A stretch of 64,000 nucleotides of DNA, from NCBI GenBank assembly GCA_021372615.1, contig JAJFUB010000021.1, positions 43,140 through 107,139 of the forward strand. The letters are read 5' to 3'. This stretch comes from a bacterium. GTDB lineage: Bacteria; Armatimonadota; Zipacnadia; Zipacnadales; UBA11051. This document shows, one piece after another, positions 10,076 through 18,715 of this stretch; the stretch's first letter is position 1; every line of letters starts with the position of its first letter. The notes under the pieces were generated by a model. It did no database searches, was not told the DNA's origin, and worked only from the letters and a program-made list of their open reading frames with translations. Both the position numbers and the translations under genes were made by a program.

Positions 10076-11185
10076 TTACTGCTTGACCGGCCTGACGAGC
10101 ACCGGGTACTTGATGGCAGTCGTCCGCGCTCTCGCGTCGGTGGCGTTCAAGGTGAGTGTCGCCCAGGTCAGCCCTGTGTTGCCCACCGCCAGCCGCGTCT
10201 CGTATCGGCCCTCACCGCACGGGGTCATCGCCACGGGCTCTTTCCCGGGGGCCGCGCAGGTGACTGTGGTGATCGGGTCCGGCGAGAACGGCTTCACGAT
10301 GACCTTGGCCAACCCATCCTGGGCGGCAACCGGGCTGTACTGAGCGTTGCGCTCGGGCGCGATGACGGCAATGGCCGGCCACTGGCCGGGGACCGCCTCC
10401 GTCCAACATAGAGCGCCGTCTTCGAGGGAGAGCAGCCGGAACTGCCCCGGTGGACCATTGGGGCTCGTGCCCAGCGCCGGACCGGCGAGACTGAGGACGC
10501 CGCCCGGGCTGTTGTAGCAGTCGTAGATGGGATGCAGATGTCCGGCCAGGTGGGCCTTGACATGGTACTGGGCACACAGGTTGATCACCCGCAGCGCCTG
10601 CTCGCCACCCAGGGATGCCCAGCCGGGCATGCTGTCGAAGGTCGGGTTGGGCATGGCCACCAGCGGGTGGTGCATGGCTATCAGGAACTGTCTCTGACCG
10701 CGCCCGTGGGCCAGCTTCAGTTGCTCCTCCAGGTAGTCACCCCATTGCGGCCAGTTGCGCTCGCCGGCGCACCCGCTGCTGTCACCGATGCCGATGAGGG
10801 TGCAGTCCTCGCAGTCCGCGACAATGTGCTGAGTCTGGAATACGCTGCGCCACACCTCGACAGGCGGCCAGTCGTGGTTCCCCGCCACGGGGTAGACGGG
10901 GCAAGGGGCGCCCTTGAGGATCTCCAGGAACAGCCGCCAGGACGCCTCGTCCCCCGCGTCGGCGATATCGCCCGTAGCGACCACAAACTGAGGCTTGATC
11001 ACGGGCAACATGGCCGCGAAGTCTCGGAGCGACTCCTGCCCCCGGGTGCCGAAGGACCCCGCCCCGGACGCACTCAGATGAGTGTCGGTGATGTGCACGA
11101 AGACAAAGGCATGGGTGGGGATGGCGCACAGGATGAGTGTGAGTGGGGACAGGAGGTAGCGCGCGCGCCAGGGGACGGTGACCAT
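10076..11185 (-). CDS. Secreted calcineurin-like metallophosphoesterase
   Basis: 369 residues from ATG 11185, with GGAGG about 9 bases upstream and an N-terminal signal peptide (MVTVPWRARYLLSPLTLILC). All metallophosphoesterase metal motifs are visible: ITDTH (D34, H36), ATGDIADAG (D73), GNHD, AMHHPL and AGHLHP. The last roughly 90 residues look like an Ig-like beta domain (VIVKPFSPDPITT onward). Known family role: hydrolysis of phosphomono- or phosphodiesters with a two-metal centre; the signal peptide indicates action outside the cytoplasm. It is the first gene of a minus-strand run that continues into the decayed gene and the DUF4838 gene. Confidence 0.9.
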   Translation of the reverse strand: MVTVPWRARYLLSPLTLILCAIPTHAFVFVHITDTHLSASGAGSFGTRGQESLRDFAAMLPVIKPQFVVATGDIADAGDEASWRLFLEILKGAPCPVYPVAGNHDWPPVEVWRSVFQTQHIVADCEDCTLIGIGDSSGCAGERNWPQWGDYLEEQLKLAHGRGQRQFLIAMHHPLVAMPNPTFDSMPGWASLGGEQALRVINLCAQYHVKAHLAGHLHPIYDCYNSPGGVLSLAGPALGTSPNGPPGQFRLLSLEDGALCWTEAVPGQWPAIAVIAPERNAQYSPVAAQDGLAKVIVKPFSPDPITTVTCAAPGKEPVAMTPCGEGRYETRLAVGNTGLTWATLTLNATDARARTTAIKYPVLVRPVKQ

Positions 11186-11427
11186 GTGTTCTGCCTCCGA
11201 TGCTCGTCCATCGCTCAGACCTGACCTTCCCCCAGCCATGGCACCAGTTGCAGTCTGGTAGATCGGGTCTGTTCGGCCCTGCCCTCCGGGGTGGCTGGTT
11301 GGTAGCCCGGTGAGCCACGTGGTCGCACGATGTTGTAGCGTCTTCGCCACCATTCTGCCAGAATCCTGGCTTCCACCAGCGTGTCGAAGAGCTCGCCGTC
11401 CGGCAGTTCACATCTTGCAGCTCGCCG

Positions 11428-11691
11428 CTCAAGCTCGAGCTGGCTCGGTACTACCCGGGGCTGTGTCTGATCGGGTACGCCAACGGCTACGCCGGCTACC
11501 TGCCAGCCCGGCGAAGCGTGGTGCTCGACGGAGACGGGCCGCGGTATGACTGATGCAGGTTCGTCGGTCTTCCCGCCGTCTATGCCGCCGAGGCTGAGGA
11601 TGTGCTGGTCGAGGCCGTGTACGCGGTGCTCGCCAACCTCGATCGTGCCAACCAGCCGGCCGTCCACGGGCGCTCGGTGGCTTCGCCATAG
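11428..11691 (+). pseudogene. Remnant of a neutral/alkaline ceramidase-family C-terminus
   Basis: One plus-strand frame reads LKLELARYYPGLCLIGYANG, continues through YAGYLPARR, meets an in-frame TGA at 11551-11553 and then resumes the family sense with VYAAEAEDVLVEAVYAVL up to TAG 11689. The GYANGYAGYLPxRR element followed about 40 residues later by an AEDxLVEA helix is the usual end of bacterial neutral ceramidase-like proteins. Only about 87 codons remain, there is no start region, and a nonsense codon interrupts it, so this is a decayed 3' end rather than a working gene. The 240 bp before it show nothing I can support. Confidence 0.65.
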
Positions 11692-11800
11692 CCGTGGGCG
11701 GCCAGGACGTAGGGAGCGCACCCCATGACGGCGAAAGGTACGGTCCCCGCCATGATCTGACAGGGCCGGCGGGGCGCCGACCGAAAGAGAGTGAGACAGT

Positions 11801-12697
11801 ATGAGAACTGCGTCACGCGTGCGATTCCTGCTTGTACTCGTCGGACTGCTGTCGCTGGCCGCCGTATGGGCCGCGCCGGCGCAACATGTGGTCGTGGTCA
11901 GCATTGACGGCGGCCGCCCCGATGTGATCCTGACCAGCGACACGCCCAACCTCCATGAACTCGCCGCCGGCGGGGCGTACACCTGGTGGGCGCACACCAT
12001 CGTGCCCAGCATCACTCTGCCCTCCCACTGCTCGATGCTGACCGGCTGCGAGATGGCCAAGCACGGCATCACCTGGAATGACAAGTTCCGCGCCGAGGCG
12101 GGCTATGTGAAGACGAGCACCTGCTTCGAGATCGCGAAGGCTGCGGGCCTGGGGACGGCCATGTTCGTGGGCAAAGAGAAACTGCGCCACATCGCCAAGC
12201 CAGGCACCGTGGATGAGTTCTCGCTGGTCGCGGGCGGCGCCGTGCCGATCTCCGAGGCGGCGGGCGCGTACTTCAAGGCCAAGAAGCCGGGGATCCTGTT
12301 CGTGCACTACCCCGATTCCGATGCTGCCGGCCACGGCAAGGGCTGGGGGTCGCCGGCCCATCACGCCTCCATCGAGAACTGTGACAAGGGGATCGGGATC
12401 CTGCGCGCGGCCCTCAAGGACTCGGGCGTGGCAGAGCAGACCATCATCATCGTCACCGCCGACCACGGGGGCCATCTGCTCACCCATGGCACGGCCGACG
12501 TGCGCGACATGACGATCCCGTGGATCTGCTACGGCCCTGGCATCATCGCGCCGGGTGAGCTACAGGCGCCGCCGTTCGTCTGTGACACGGCGGCCACGGC
12601 GTTGTACGCACTGGGCCTGCAGCCCGATCCGCAGTGGGACGGCAAGCCGGTGACCGCGGCCTTTGTTGCCCCGGCAGCCCAGGCGGCCACGAACTAG
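11801..12697 (+). CDS. Secreted alkaline-phosphatase-superfamily phosphodiesterase/pyrophosphatase
   Basis: 298 residues with a signal peptide (to about residue 25). It carries the nucleotide pyrophosphatase/phosphodiesterase motifs: SIDGGRPD (metal D36), ITLPSHCSMLTG with the likely nucleophile T72, HYPDSDAAGH and TADHGGH. The length is typical for a compact type I phosphodiesterase domain with no extra modules. A weak purine-rich ribosome site (GAAAGAGAG) precedes the ATG. It reads away from the metallophosphoesterase and stands alone on the plus strand, with a repeat-rich gap downstream. Substrate is unknown; nucleotides, phospholipid head groups or sugar phosphates are all possible. Confidence 0.88.
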   Translation: MRTASRVRFLLVLVGLLSLAAVWAAPAQHVVVVSIDGGRPDVILTSDTPNLHELAAGGAYTWWAHTIVPSITLPSHCSMLTGCEMAKHGITWNDKFRAEAGYVKTSTCFEIAKAAGLGTAMFVGKEKLRHIAKPGTVDEFSLVAGGAVPISEAAGAYFKAKKPGILFVHYPDSDAAGHGKGWGSPAHHASIENCDKGIGILRAALKDSGVAEQTIIIVTADHGGHLLTHGTADVRDMTIPWICYGPGIIAPGELQAPPFVCDTAATALYALGLQPDPQWDGKPVTAAFVAPAAQAATN

Positions 12698-12790
12698 ACC
12701 CCGGCCGACAGTCTGTGGCGGCGCGGCGGGACGAAGGTGTCGCCCCCCCGGGGTTCTTGGTTGGAAGGGGAGGATGAGGGGGGCCCGGTG

Positions 12791-12850
12791 GACGGGCGCT
12801 GCCGCGCCCGCCTAGCATGAGCCGCGCCTCCGGCGCTAACGGCCCCCGCA
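12791..12850 (+). repeat. Dispersed CCTAG hairpin repeat, diverged copy
   Basis: Shares GCCGCGCCTCCGGCGCT and the CCGCCTAG core with the copies at 19709-19766 and (reversed) 39521-39590. An inverted partial copy lies 80 bp further at 12931-12966. Confidence 0.7.
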
Positions 12851-12930
12851 CGCCGTCGCCATCGGGCCATGCGGCATGCCGTTGCCATCGGCCGAGGCCC
12901 GGATGCCGTTGCCGTCGAGGCCCGGAGGGC

Positions 12931-12966
12931 CGACTCAATCTAGGCGGGGGCGGAAGCCCCCGTCAC
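12931..12966 (-). repeat. Dispersed CCTAG hairpin repeat, partial inverted copy
   Basis: Contains TAGGCGGGGGCGGAAGCCCC, the reverse complement of the left half of the copy at 19709. Its own GGGGGC..GCCCCC arms form a short hairpin. Confidence 0.7.
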
Positions 12967-13066
12967 CCGACGCCCTTTGACCTCCTCCGGTCGGGTCGTT
13001 GGTGACGGCCGCGTTTGCGGCGCCGGATGTGAGGCGACCCCCAACGCCGCGATGGGCGGTGTCCGG

Positions 13067-13104
13067 CGGCGGGGCCCGGCGCACACGACGCGCCACCCGC
13101 CGCC
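13067..13104 (+). repeat. Dispersed GGGGCCCGGCGCACACG element
   Basis: Nearly identical to 41274-41310: both read GGCGGGGCCCGGCGCACACG and then GCGCGCCACCC with only a couple of differences by eye. At 41 kb the same element lies between two copies of another hairpin repeat. Confidence 0.65.
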
Positions 13105-13134
13105 TATTCTGGCGCGAGCTTCCGCACGTCGGCG

Positions 13135-14175
13135 CTAGCGGACCATCATGAGCTTGAGGGCGTGGCTGCGGTGCTTGTCCGTCGCGAGGGCGAAGGCCTG
13201 CTGGATGTCCCGTAGCGCAAAGCGGTGGCTGATGAGGTGGGCGTAGCGTTCGGGCGCGGCGGAAAGCAGGTCCAACGCTACGCTGAAGTCGCGGCGCGTG
13301 CCGAGTTGCGCGTACGCCAGCGGCGCGTATAGCGTCAGCTCCTTCGTCGGCAGCGGGGTGAAGTCGAAGCTGGCCACCGGGCCCGTGTTGCCGCCCAGGA
13401 GGGCGACCCGGCCCAGCTTGCCGGCCAGGTCCACCGCCTGCTGGAAGGTACCGTGCGCGCTGCCCACGGTCTCGAAGACGGCGCTGGGGCCCGCCGGGAA
13501 GAGGGCCGCGACCTGCTCGCGGAGCGCCTCCGGGTCGGCGCCTAAGACAGTGGGTATCCCCAGAGCCCGCGCGGCGTCGGCCTGGAAGCCATGGCGGGCC
13601 GAGAGGGCGACCGTGGCCCCAAAGGCGTGGGCGGCGGCGGCGGTCATCAGGCCGATCGCGCCAGCCCCCAACACGAGCACCTCATCTGCGCCGTCCACAC
13701 CGACGGTCCGCACCGCGTGCACGCCCACGGCCAGGGGCTCCACGAGCGCGCCGGTCGCGAAGTCGAGCGCGTCGGGTAGCCGGTAGAGCGTGTACGCCGG
13801 GCATGTCATCTGCTCGGCAAAGCCGCCATCGGCCGTGAGTGTCAGGAAGCCCATGTCGGGGCACTGGCAGTAGCGCCCGGCCATGCAGTAGCGGCACGCG
13901 CCGCAGTAGGTGAACGGCTCCACGCAGACGCGGTCGCCGACGGCCCAGCCGGTGACGCCGTCACCGAGGGCGAGGATCTCGCCGGTGATCTCGTGGCCGG
14001 GCACGAAGGGCGGCTGCGGCCAGCGGCCCGCGAACTGGTGCAGGTCGCTGCCGCACAGGCCGCAGGCGCGGAGGTCGAGGAGGACCTCGCCCGGAGCCGG
14101 GTAGGGAACGGGTACGTCGCGTACTTCCAGGGCGTTCGGACCGGCGAAGCAGGCGGCCTGCATCGTGTCGGGCAT
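13135..14175 (-). CDS. Zinc-dependent medium-chain alcohol/polyol dehydrogenase
   Basis: 346 residues from ATG 14175; the longer upstream frame is repeat-derived, and GAGGT lies about 6 bases before this ATG. Catalytic zinc ligands are visible in CGSDLH (C41) and GHE (H61, E62); structural zinc cysteines are 91, 94, 97 and 105 in the CGACRYC segment. A Rossmann NAD(P) motif follows (VLVLGAGAIGLM). Length and layout match the sorbitol/threonine dehydrogenase group. It is the last gene of a minus-strand run starting at 19624, separated from the beta-helix gene by 104 bp that include a strong hairpin, so expression may be partly uncoupled. Substrate is probably a sugar alcohol or aldose derivative (inference from context). 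Confidence 0.88.
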   Translation of the reverse strand: MPDTMQAACFAGPNALEVRDVPVPYPAPGEVLLDLRACGLCGSDLHQFAGRWPQPPFVPGHEITGEILALGDGVTGWAVGDRVCVEPFTYCGACRYCMAGRYCQCPDMGFLTLTADGGFAEQMTCPAYTLYRLPDALDFATGALVEPLAVGVHAVRTVGVDGADEVLVLGAGAIGLMTAAAAHAFGATVALSARHGFQADAARALGIPTVLGADPEALREQVAALFPAGPSAVFETVGSAHGTFQQAVDLAGKLGRVALLGGNTGPVASFDFTPLPTKELTLYAPLAYAQLGTRRDFSVALDLLSAAPERYAHLISHRFALRDIQQAFALATDKHRSHALKLMMVR

Positions 14176-14223
14176 CGGTTGACCTCGGGTGTGTGGGAGG
14201 ACGACAACGGCGTCCTCACCCCT

Positions 14224-14256
14224 CCCCCTCTCCCTCGCTGCGCTCCGGAGAGGGGG
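14224..14256. repeat. Inverted repeat between beta-helix and dehydrogenase genes
   Basis: Perfect 10 bp arms (CCCCCTCTCC and GGAGAGGGGG) around a 13-base loop. No T-run follows on either side, so it is a repeat or mRNA-processing hairpin rather than a clear intrinsic terminator. Confidence 0.6.
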
Positions 14257-14279
14257 ACGGCAACGGCGACGGCGCGGCG

Positions 14280-16616
14280 CTACTTCCCTGACGCGAGGAA
14301 GACGTTCCCGTCGGTGGGCTGTGGCTGCCACAGGCCCTTCTGGCTCTCGGCGATGGGGACCGGGCAGTGGTCGAAGATGTTCTGGCGGATCAGGTTGGTG
14401 GGTACGCGGCCCAGGCGGTCGGGCTGTAGCGTGACAGCCGCGCTGTCCTTCTCGTCGAAGCCCACGAGACGGTTGCCGATCAGGTCGCAGCGGCCGGCGA
14501 GCAGCAGGGCCTGCTTGACGCCCGCGGCGCCGCCGCGCTCGATCACGTTATGGCGGAAGAGCGTGGTCGGGCTGCCCCAGATGTTCAACGTGACGGGGCT
14601 TTGACAACCGGTGATGAGGTTGTCGTGGAAGTTCCAGTTGGCCAGCGGCGGGAAGACCTCGAACAGGTCGCCGGTCTTCAGCGGCGTCGCGGCGGCGAGC
14701 TTGAACAGGTCAGTCTCGCGGTCGAACGGCCCCATGACGACCGGGCCCTGCAGCTTGCCGGCGCGGGCCCACACCAGGTTCCAGCCCTCGTAGCGGGCGG
14801 TCTTGCGGCGGGGGAGCGGGACCTGGCCGCCGGCGGACTTGAAGGTCTGCGGGTCAATGATCTCGCCGACGCGGCTGGTGGCGGTCGTGGCCTGGAGGCC
14901 GGCGCCGCAGTTGCGGATGATGTTGTCGTGGACGACGAGGTTGAGGGCCGGCTCCAGGATCTGCAGCGCCGTGACCCGCGGATCGCAGGCGCCGCGCACG
15001 TACATCTGGTTGTCGCTGATGATGGTGTTCTCGGCGCCGAGGACCTGCACGCAGTGGCGGGGCTTGCTGGTGGGGCCAACCTCGGTCATGTCGAAGATGT
15101 TGCCGGTAACATTGGTGTAGGCCGAGCCGAGGTGCACAGCGTCGCCGATGCCCCAGACCTCGACGGCGCTGGAGCCGAAGTTGACGAAGAGGTTGTTGGT
15201 GATGCAGACCTCGACGGCGCCGCAGGCCGAGCGGATGGCGCAGCCGCCGTAGGGCACGACGCTCTCGAAGACATTGCCCGAGATGACGTGCTGGGCCGTG
15301 CCGAGGATCTCCATGTTCTCGCTGTGGTCCGAGGAGTTGCCGATGGCCACCGTGCCGGCGTTGCGGACGTAGTTGTTCTGGAACTTCACGAAGCGTGAGG
15401 CGCCTTCCCAGGCGCAGCCGCCGACATCCACGATGCGGCAGTTGAGGATGGCGGTGCCCTCGGCGTAGTCGTTGTTGTTGAAGGCGTTGCGGCCGCAGTC
15501 AATGGCCCAGCAGCGGTCGTAGATGATGGACTTGGAGTAGTTGGGCGGCGGGGGGTTATTGCCCGAGCGGCCCGGGCCGCCGGACCAGAAGGCCTCCAGC
15601 GACATGCGATAGGCGTGGACGTTCTGCACGAGCACGCGCTCGGTGCCGATGACGCCGGTGGCGAAGCTGGTCTTCAAGTCCTGCCCCCAGATGCCCCGGG
15701 AACCCCAGGTGGGGAAGTGGCCGCACTGGTCGCGGTTCTCAAAGCCCATGTTGCCGATCATCTTGAAGTCGCGGACGGTGCACTCGGTCCCGCCGCGCAT
15801 CTGCACACACAGGCCGTGGCCCTCGGAGATGTCGAGCACGGTGTTCTCGCCGTCCTGGCCGGCGAGGACGAAGCCGGAGGGGTTGTTGATCCTCAGCCCC
15901 GAGCTGAGACGGTAGTGGCCCGGCGGGACGAAGACGTTCTTCTTGCTCTTGAGGCCCTCGTCAATGCCGGCCTGCAGGGCGGGCTGGTCGCGGTGGCGCA
16001 GGACCGCGTCGGTAACGGCCTTCGTCGGGGCGTCCTTGAGGGTGAGGACGTTGCCCTCGATCTTCTCGATGAAGGTCTCGAGACGGTCGGTGGCATTGAA
16101 GGTGGCGGTGTAGCCCTTCTCCCACTCGAACTGCTTGAACCGGACCTCGAGGCCGCCCTGGAGGGGCTGCCAGTCGAAGGTGATGGGCACCTTGGGCTTC
16201 CAGGTGCGGCCCATGTCGTCACTCCAGCGGAAGCTGGGCGGGCTGACCGGCTCGATGTCCACCACGTAGACGCTCCAGCCGGTGGCCTTCTCGTCCAGGC
16301 CGCGGATGTCCAGGACGTCCTTGAGGGGGGGCTTGCCCTTGTAGGAGGCGTAGGTCGAGCCCGGCCCCCAGAGGGTGCCATTGAGCGTGCGCGGGCAGCA
16401 CCTGGAGAGCATGACGCCCTGGCCCACCTTGAAGTCGCCGACGTCCTTGACGGTGATCTGGGTGGCGTTGGCGGTGGTCGTGGCCACGGTCTCAAAGTCC
16501 GAGCCCGAGGCGCCGAAGTCGCGAACGTTGAGCCAGGCGGTGGCGTCCTGGGCCAGCGCCGCTCCCGGCGCGAGGAGGGCCGGCAGCAGGGCGAGCAGCA
16601 GCAGGTTGCGTCTCAT
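14280..16616 (-). CDS. Secreted pectate-lyase-superfamily beta-helix protein
   Basis: 778 residues with a signal peptide (MRRNLLLLALLPALLAPGAA) and AGGAGG 7 bases before the ATG. The mature protein starts with the LNVRDFGASGSD motif that opens pectate-lyase-3 type beta-helices. Long stretches of beta-helix coils follow, with many NN/GN turns (AFNNNDYAEGT, NNLFVNFGSS, HDNIIRNCG). Family role: extracellular polysaccharide binding, isomerisation or lysis; no catalytic residues can be assigned with confidence. It lies 46 bp downstream of the alkaline-phosphatase-like gene on the same strand, consistent with one transcript. Confidence 0.88.
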   Translation of the reverse strand: MRRNLLLLALLPALLAPGAALAQDATAWLNVRDFGASGSDFETVATTTANATQITVKDVGDFKVGQGVMLSRCCPRTLNGTLWGPGSTYASYKGKPPLKDVLDIRGLDEKATGWSVYVVDIEPVSPPSFRWSDDMGRTWKPKVPITFDWQPLQGGLEVRFKQFEWEKGYTATFNATDRLETFIEKIEGNVLTLKDAPTKAVTDAVLRHRDQPALQAGIDEGLKSKKNVFVPPGHYRLSSGLRINNPSGFVLAGQDGENTVLDISEGHGLCVQMRGGTECTVRDFKMIGNMGFENRDQCGHFPTWGSRGIWGQDLKTSFATGVIGTERVLVQNVHAYRMSLEAFWSGGPGRSGNNPPPPNYSKSIIYDRCWAIDCGRNAFNNNDYAEGTAILNCRIVDVGGCAWEGASRFVKFQNNYVRNAGTVAIGNSSDHSENMEILGTAQHVISGNVFESVVPYGGCAIRSACGAVEVCITNNLFVNFGSSAVEVWGIGDAVHLGSAYTNVTGNIFDMTEVGPTSKPRHCVQVLGAENTIISDNQMYVRGACDPRVTALQILEPALNLVVHDNIIRNCGAGLQATTATSRVGEIIDPQTFKSAGGQVPLPRRKTARYEGWNLVWARAGKLQGPVVMGPFDRETDLFKLAAATPLKTGDLFEVFPPLANWNFHDNLITGCQSPVTLNIWGSPTTLFRHNVIERGGAAGVKQALLLAGRCDLIGNRLVGFDEKDSAAVTLQPDRLGRVPTNLIRQNIFDHCPVPIAESQKGLWQPQPTDGNVFLASGK

Positions 16617-16662
16617 GTCAAGCCTCCTGACAGGAACATCGTTCGCAGCGGTGGCGTGACCG

Positions 16663-18669
16663 CTATTGCTGGGCGGGAGGCTTAGGGTTGGCCCCGCCCC
16701 CCATGTTGACCTTCCCCACCGGCGTCTTGGCCGTGCCCGGCCAGGTGCTCCCGCCGTAGCGCCAGTCCAGCTTCTGATAGGCCGCCAGGAAGGCGCCCAT
16801 GGCGCCCGACGAGCCGTCGCCGACCTGGCCCTCGGCGTCCACGGCGTAGCGCAGTAGGTCCTGGCTGAACTGCAGTGAGTCCTTGACGTTCTCCTTGAGC
16901 ACCCGCAGCAGCGCGCGGCGCGGGGCCTTCGGGTCGTGCGTCAGGGCCTCGGCCTCCTGATTGGTGATGGCCGCCATGGCGGGGAGGTCCATGGGCGCCT
17001 TGACCTTGCCGACTTCCTTGAACAGCGGCGCCCCCCGCACCGGCGCGAGCGCCGCCAGCGCCGTCGCCGAGACCAGCGGGTCCTCCCACAACATGCCGGG
17101 CTCAGCCTGTGCCGCCAATACCGGATAGGCTCCCAGGATGAAGGCCTTCTCCAGGTCCACGTGGCTGTCGCTGCGGGCCAGTATGGCGCCCAGGTACACC
17201 AGTTCGCGGGCGCGCTGGAGGAGGGTGAGGTCGGCCGCGGCGGGCAGGGCCACCACCTTCCTGGCATACTCCAGCGCCTGAGGGCGCAAGTCCTTCCCCA
17301 CAGGCAGGCCGGCGATGGTACTGACCAGGGCCGCGCGCGGCAGGGCCGCGGTCCGGTCGGTGGGAGGCTCAGCCGCCCACCGAGTCGCCGCAGCCAGGAG
17401 CCGGGGCGTGAGATCGCTGCGCAGCGCGGGCGGCAGTTGCAGCGCCACCAGACCCACCAGCGGGGGAATGGGATCCGCGGCGCCGTGAGTGGCGATCCAC
17501 TTCTGGACGAACTGCCGGTACTTCTCGCCCTCCGGCCGGGCGGCGGCTTTGAGCATTCCCCACATCAGCAGCAGGCCCGCCTCATCCGCCGCCACGGTCT
17601 CGGGCTGGACCTGGGCGAGGATCTTGTCCGCCACGAGCTGTTGCAGATCGCGCTGGCTGAGGCGCTCCAACTCGACGGCGCGACGGGCCGCGTCGGTGCG
17701 GGCCTCCTTGCGGTTCAGGTTCAGAGGGCTGGTCAGGCACTCCGCCAACACGCGGCCGGTGGCCAGCGGCGTCTGCAGGTCCAGCAGCTCGGCAGCAGTG
17801 GGGGCGAGGTCAATCTGCAGGGCCTCCTGCTCGGAGACGAAGTCGCGCTTGATGTCGGGGCCGAGGGCCAGCAGCATGATATGCTCACACTGGTCACAGT
17901 GGTCGCCGTGGCCGTGGAAGTCCTCGGTATGGCGCCCATGGTCGTTGGTGAAGAAGACGGTCGTGGTGTCCTTGTAGTACGGATCGGCCTGGATGCCGTT
18001 CCACAGGGCCCACATCTGCTCGTCGCAGCCGCGAATGGCGGCCTGGTACTCGCTGATGTCCTTGGCGACGTGGCCCGCATGGTCGGTCCAGCCCCAGTTC
18101 ACGAACACGAGGTCTGGCTGGTCCTGCTTCATGACCTCGATGACCTTGGCCGTGACCCCCTTGTCGCCTTCAGCGTCCTTCTCGTTCCACGTGGTATCCT
18201 TGTCGCCGCTGACGTGCGAGGCGGCGAACTGCTTGCCGTACGCCGGGTGCGAGCTGTACGGCAGGAAGCTGTAGACGGCCTTGCCGAAGACCGACCAGGC
18301 CTTCGTCGGCGGGACGTGCTTCTCGTCGCGGAGGACCTCAAAGAGGGTGGGCATGGTCAGGCGCGGGCCGCCGTTGGGGATGCACTGCCAGGTGCCCGAG
18401 ATGGTGGTACTGTGGCCCTGGCGGGTGACGGTGATGCCGCGGTCGAAGTAGCGGGTGAACAGTGTGCCCTGGGGCCGGAGGTCGTTGTACAGGTGTGGAA
18501 TCTGGGTGTGCTGGGGATCGCCGAAGGTGTCCATCCACCGCACCCCGTCCATCACCACGATGAAGACGTGCTTGGTCTTGTACTCCGCCGCGGCGGCGGA
18601 CGTCGCGACCAGCACCGTCGCGACTGCCACGACCGCCGCCAGAACGAACCAGGTGAGCCGGGTACGCAT
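16663..18669 (-). CDS. Secreted alkaline-phosphatase/sulfatase-superfamily enzyme
   Basis: 668 residues from ATG 18669, with AAGGAGG about 8 bases upstream; the longer open frame would overlap the neighbouring gene. A signal peptide ends near residue 28. Superfamily metal and nucleophile motifs are visible: IVVMDGVRW (D41), VTRQGHSTTISG (T82 aligned with the nucleophile), NWGWTDHAGH and FTNDHGRHTEDFHGHGDH. The C-terminal half after residue 330 is alpha-helical and matches no module I recognise. Function: metal-dependent hydrolysis of a phosphate or sulfate ester outside the cytoplasm, likely on the same polysaccharide handled by its operon partners (inference). Confidence 0.87.
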   Translation of the reverse strand: MRTRLTWFVLAAVVAVATVLVATSAAAAEYKTKHVFIVVMDGVRWMDTFGDPQHTQIPHLYNDLRPQGTLFTRYFDRGITVTRQGHSTTISGTWQCIPNGGPRLTMPTLFEVLRDEKHVPPTKAWSVFGKAVYSFLPYSSHPAYGKQFAASHVSGDKDTTWNEKDAEGDKGVTAKVIEVMKQDQPDLVFVNWGWTDHAGHVAKDISEYQAAIRGCDEQMWALWNGIQADPYYKDTTTVFFTNDHGRHTEDFHGHGDHCDQCEHIMLLALGPDIKRDFVSEQEALQIDLAPTAAELLDLQTPLATGRVLAECLTSPLNLNRKEARTDAARRAVELERLSQRDLQQLVADKILAQVQPETVAADEAGLLLMWGMLKAAARPEGEKYRQFVQKWIATHGAADPIPPLVGLVALQLPPALRSDLTPRLLAAATRWAAEPPTDRTAALPRAALVSTIAGLPVGKDLRPQALEYARKVVALPAAADLTLLQRARELVYLGAILARSDSHVDLEKAFILGAYPVLAAQAEPGMLWEDPLVSATALAALAPVRGAPLFKEVGKVKAPMDLPAMAAITNQEAEALTHDPKAPRRALLRVLKENVKDSLQFSQDLLRYAVDAEGQVGDGSSGAMGAFLAAYQKLDWRYGGSTWPGTAKTPVGKVNMGGGANPKPPAQQ

Positions 18670-18715
18670 GTGGCTGCCCTCCTTGGCCGTCTTGGGCCGG
18701 GGTAGTAAGGGTTCC

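Larger units (their letters stand above)
12698..13134. other. 437 bp non-coding gap filled with dispersed repeats
   Basis: No credible gene. The gap holds a diverged copy (12791-12850) and an inverted partial copy (12931-12966) of the CCTAG hairpin repeat family, a short direct repeat built on GCCGTTGCC(A/G)TCG between them, and a copy of a GGGGCCCGGCGCACACG element at 13067-13104 that recurs at 41.27 kb. Short open frames here lack ribosome sites and are made of repeat sequence. Confidence 0.7.

Noticed and set aside
12698..13134. Possible small genes in the repeat-filled gap
   Set aside because: No ribosome sites, and the frames are made of repeat sequence.
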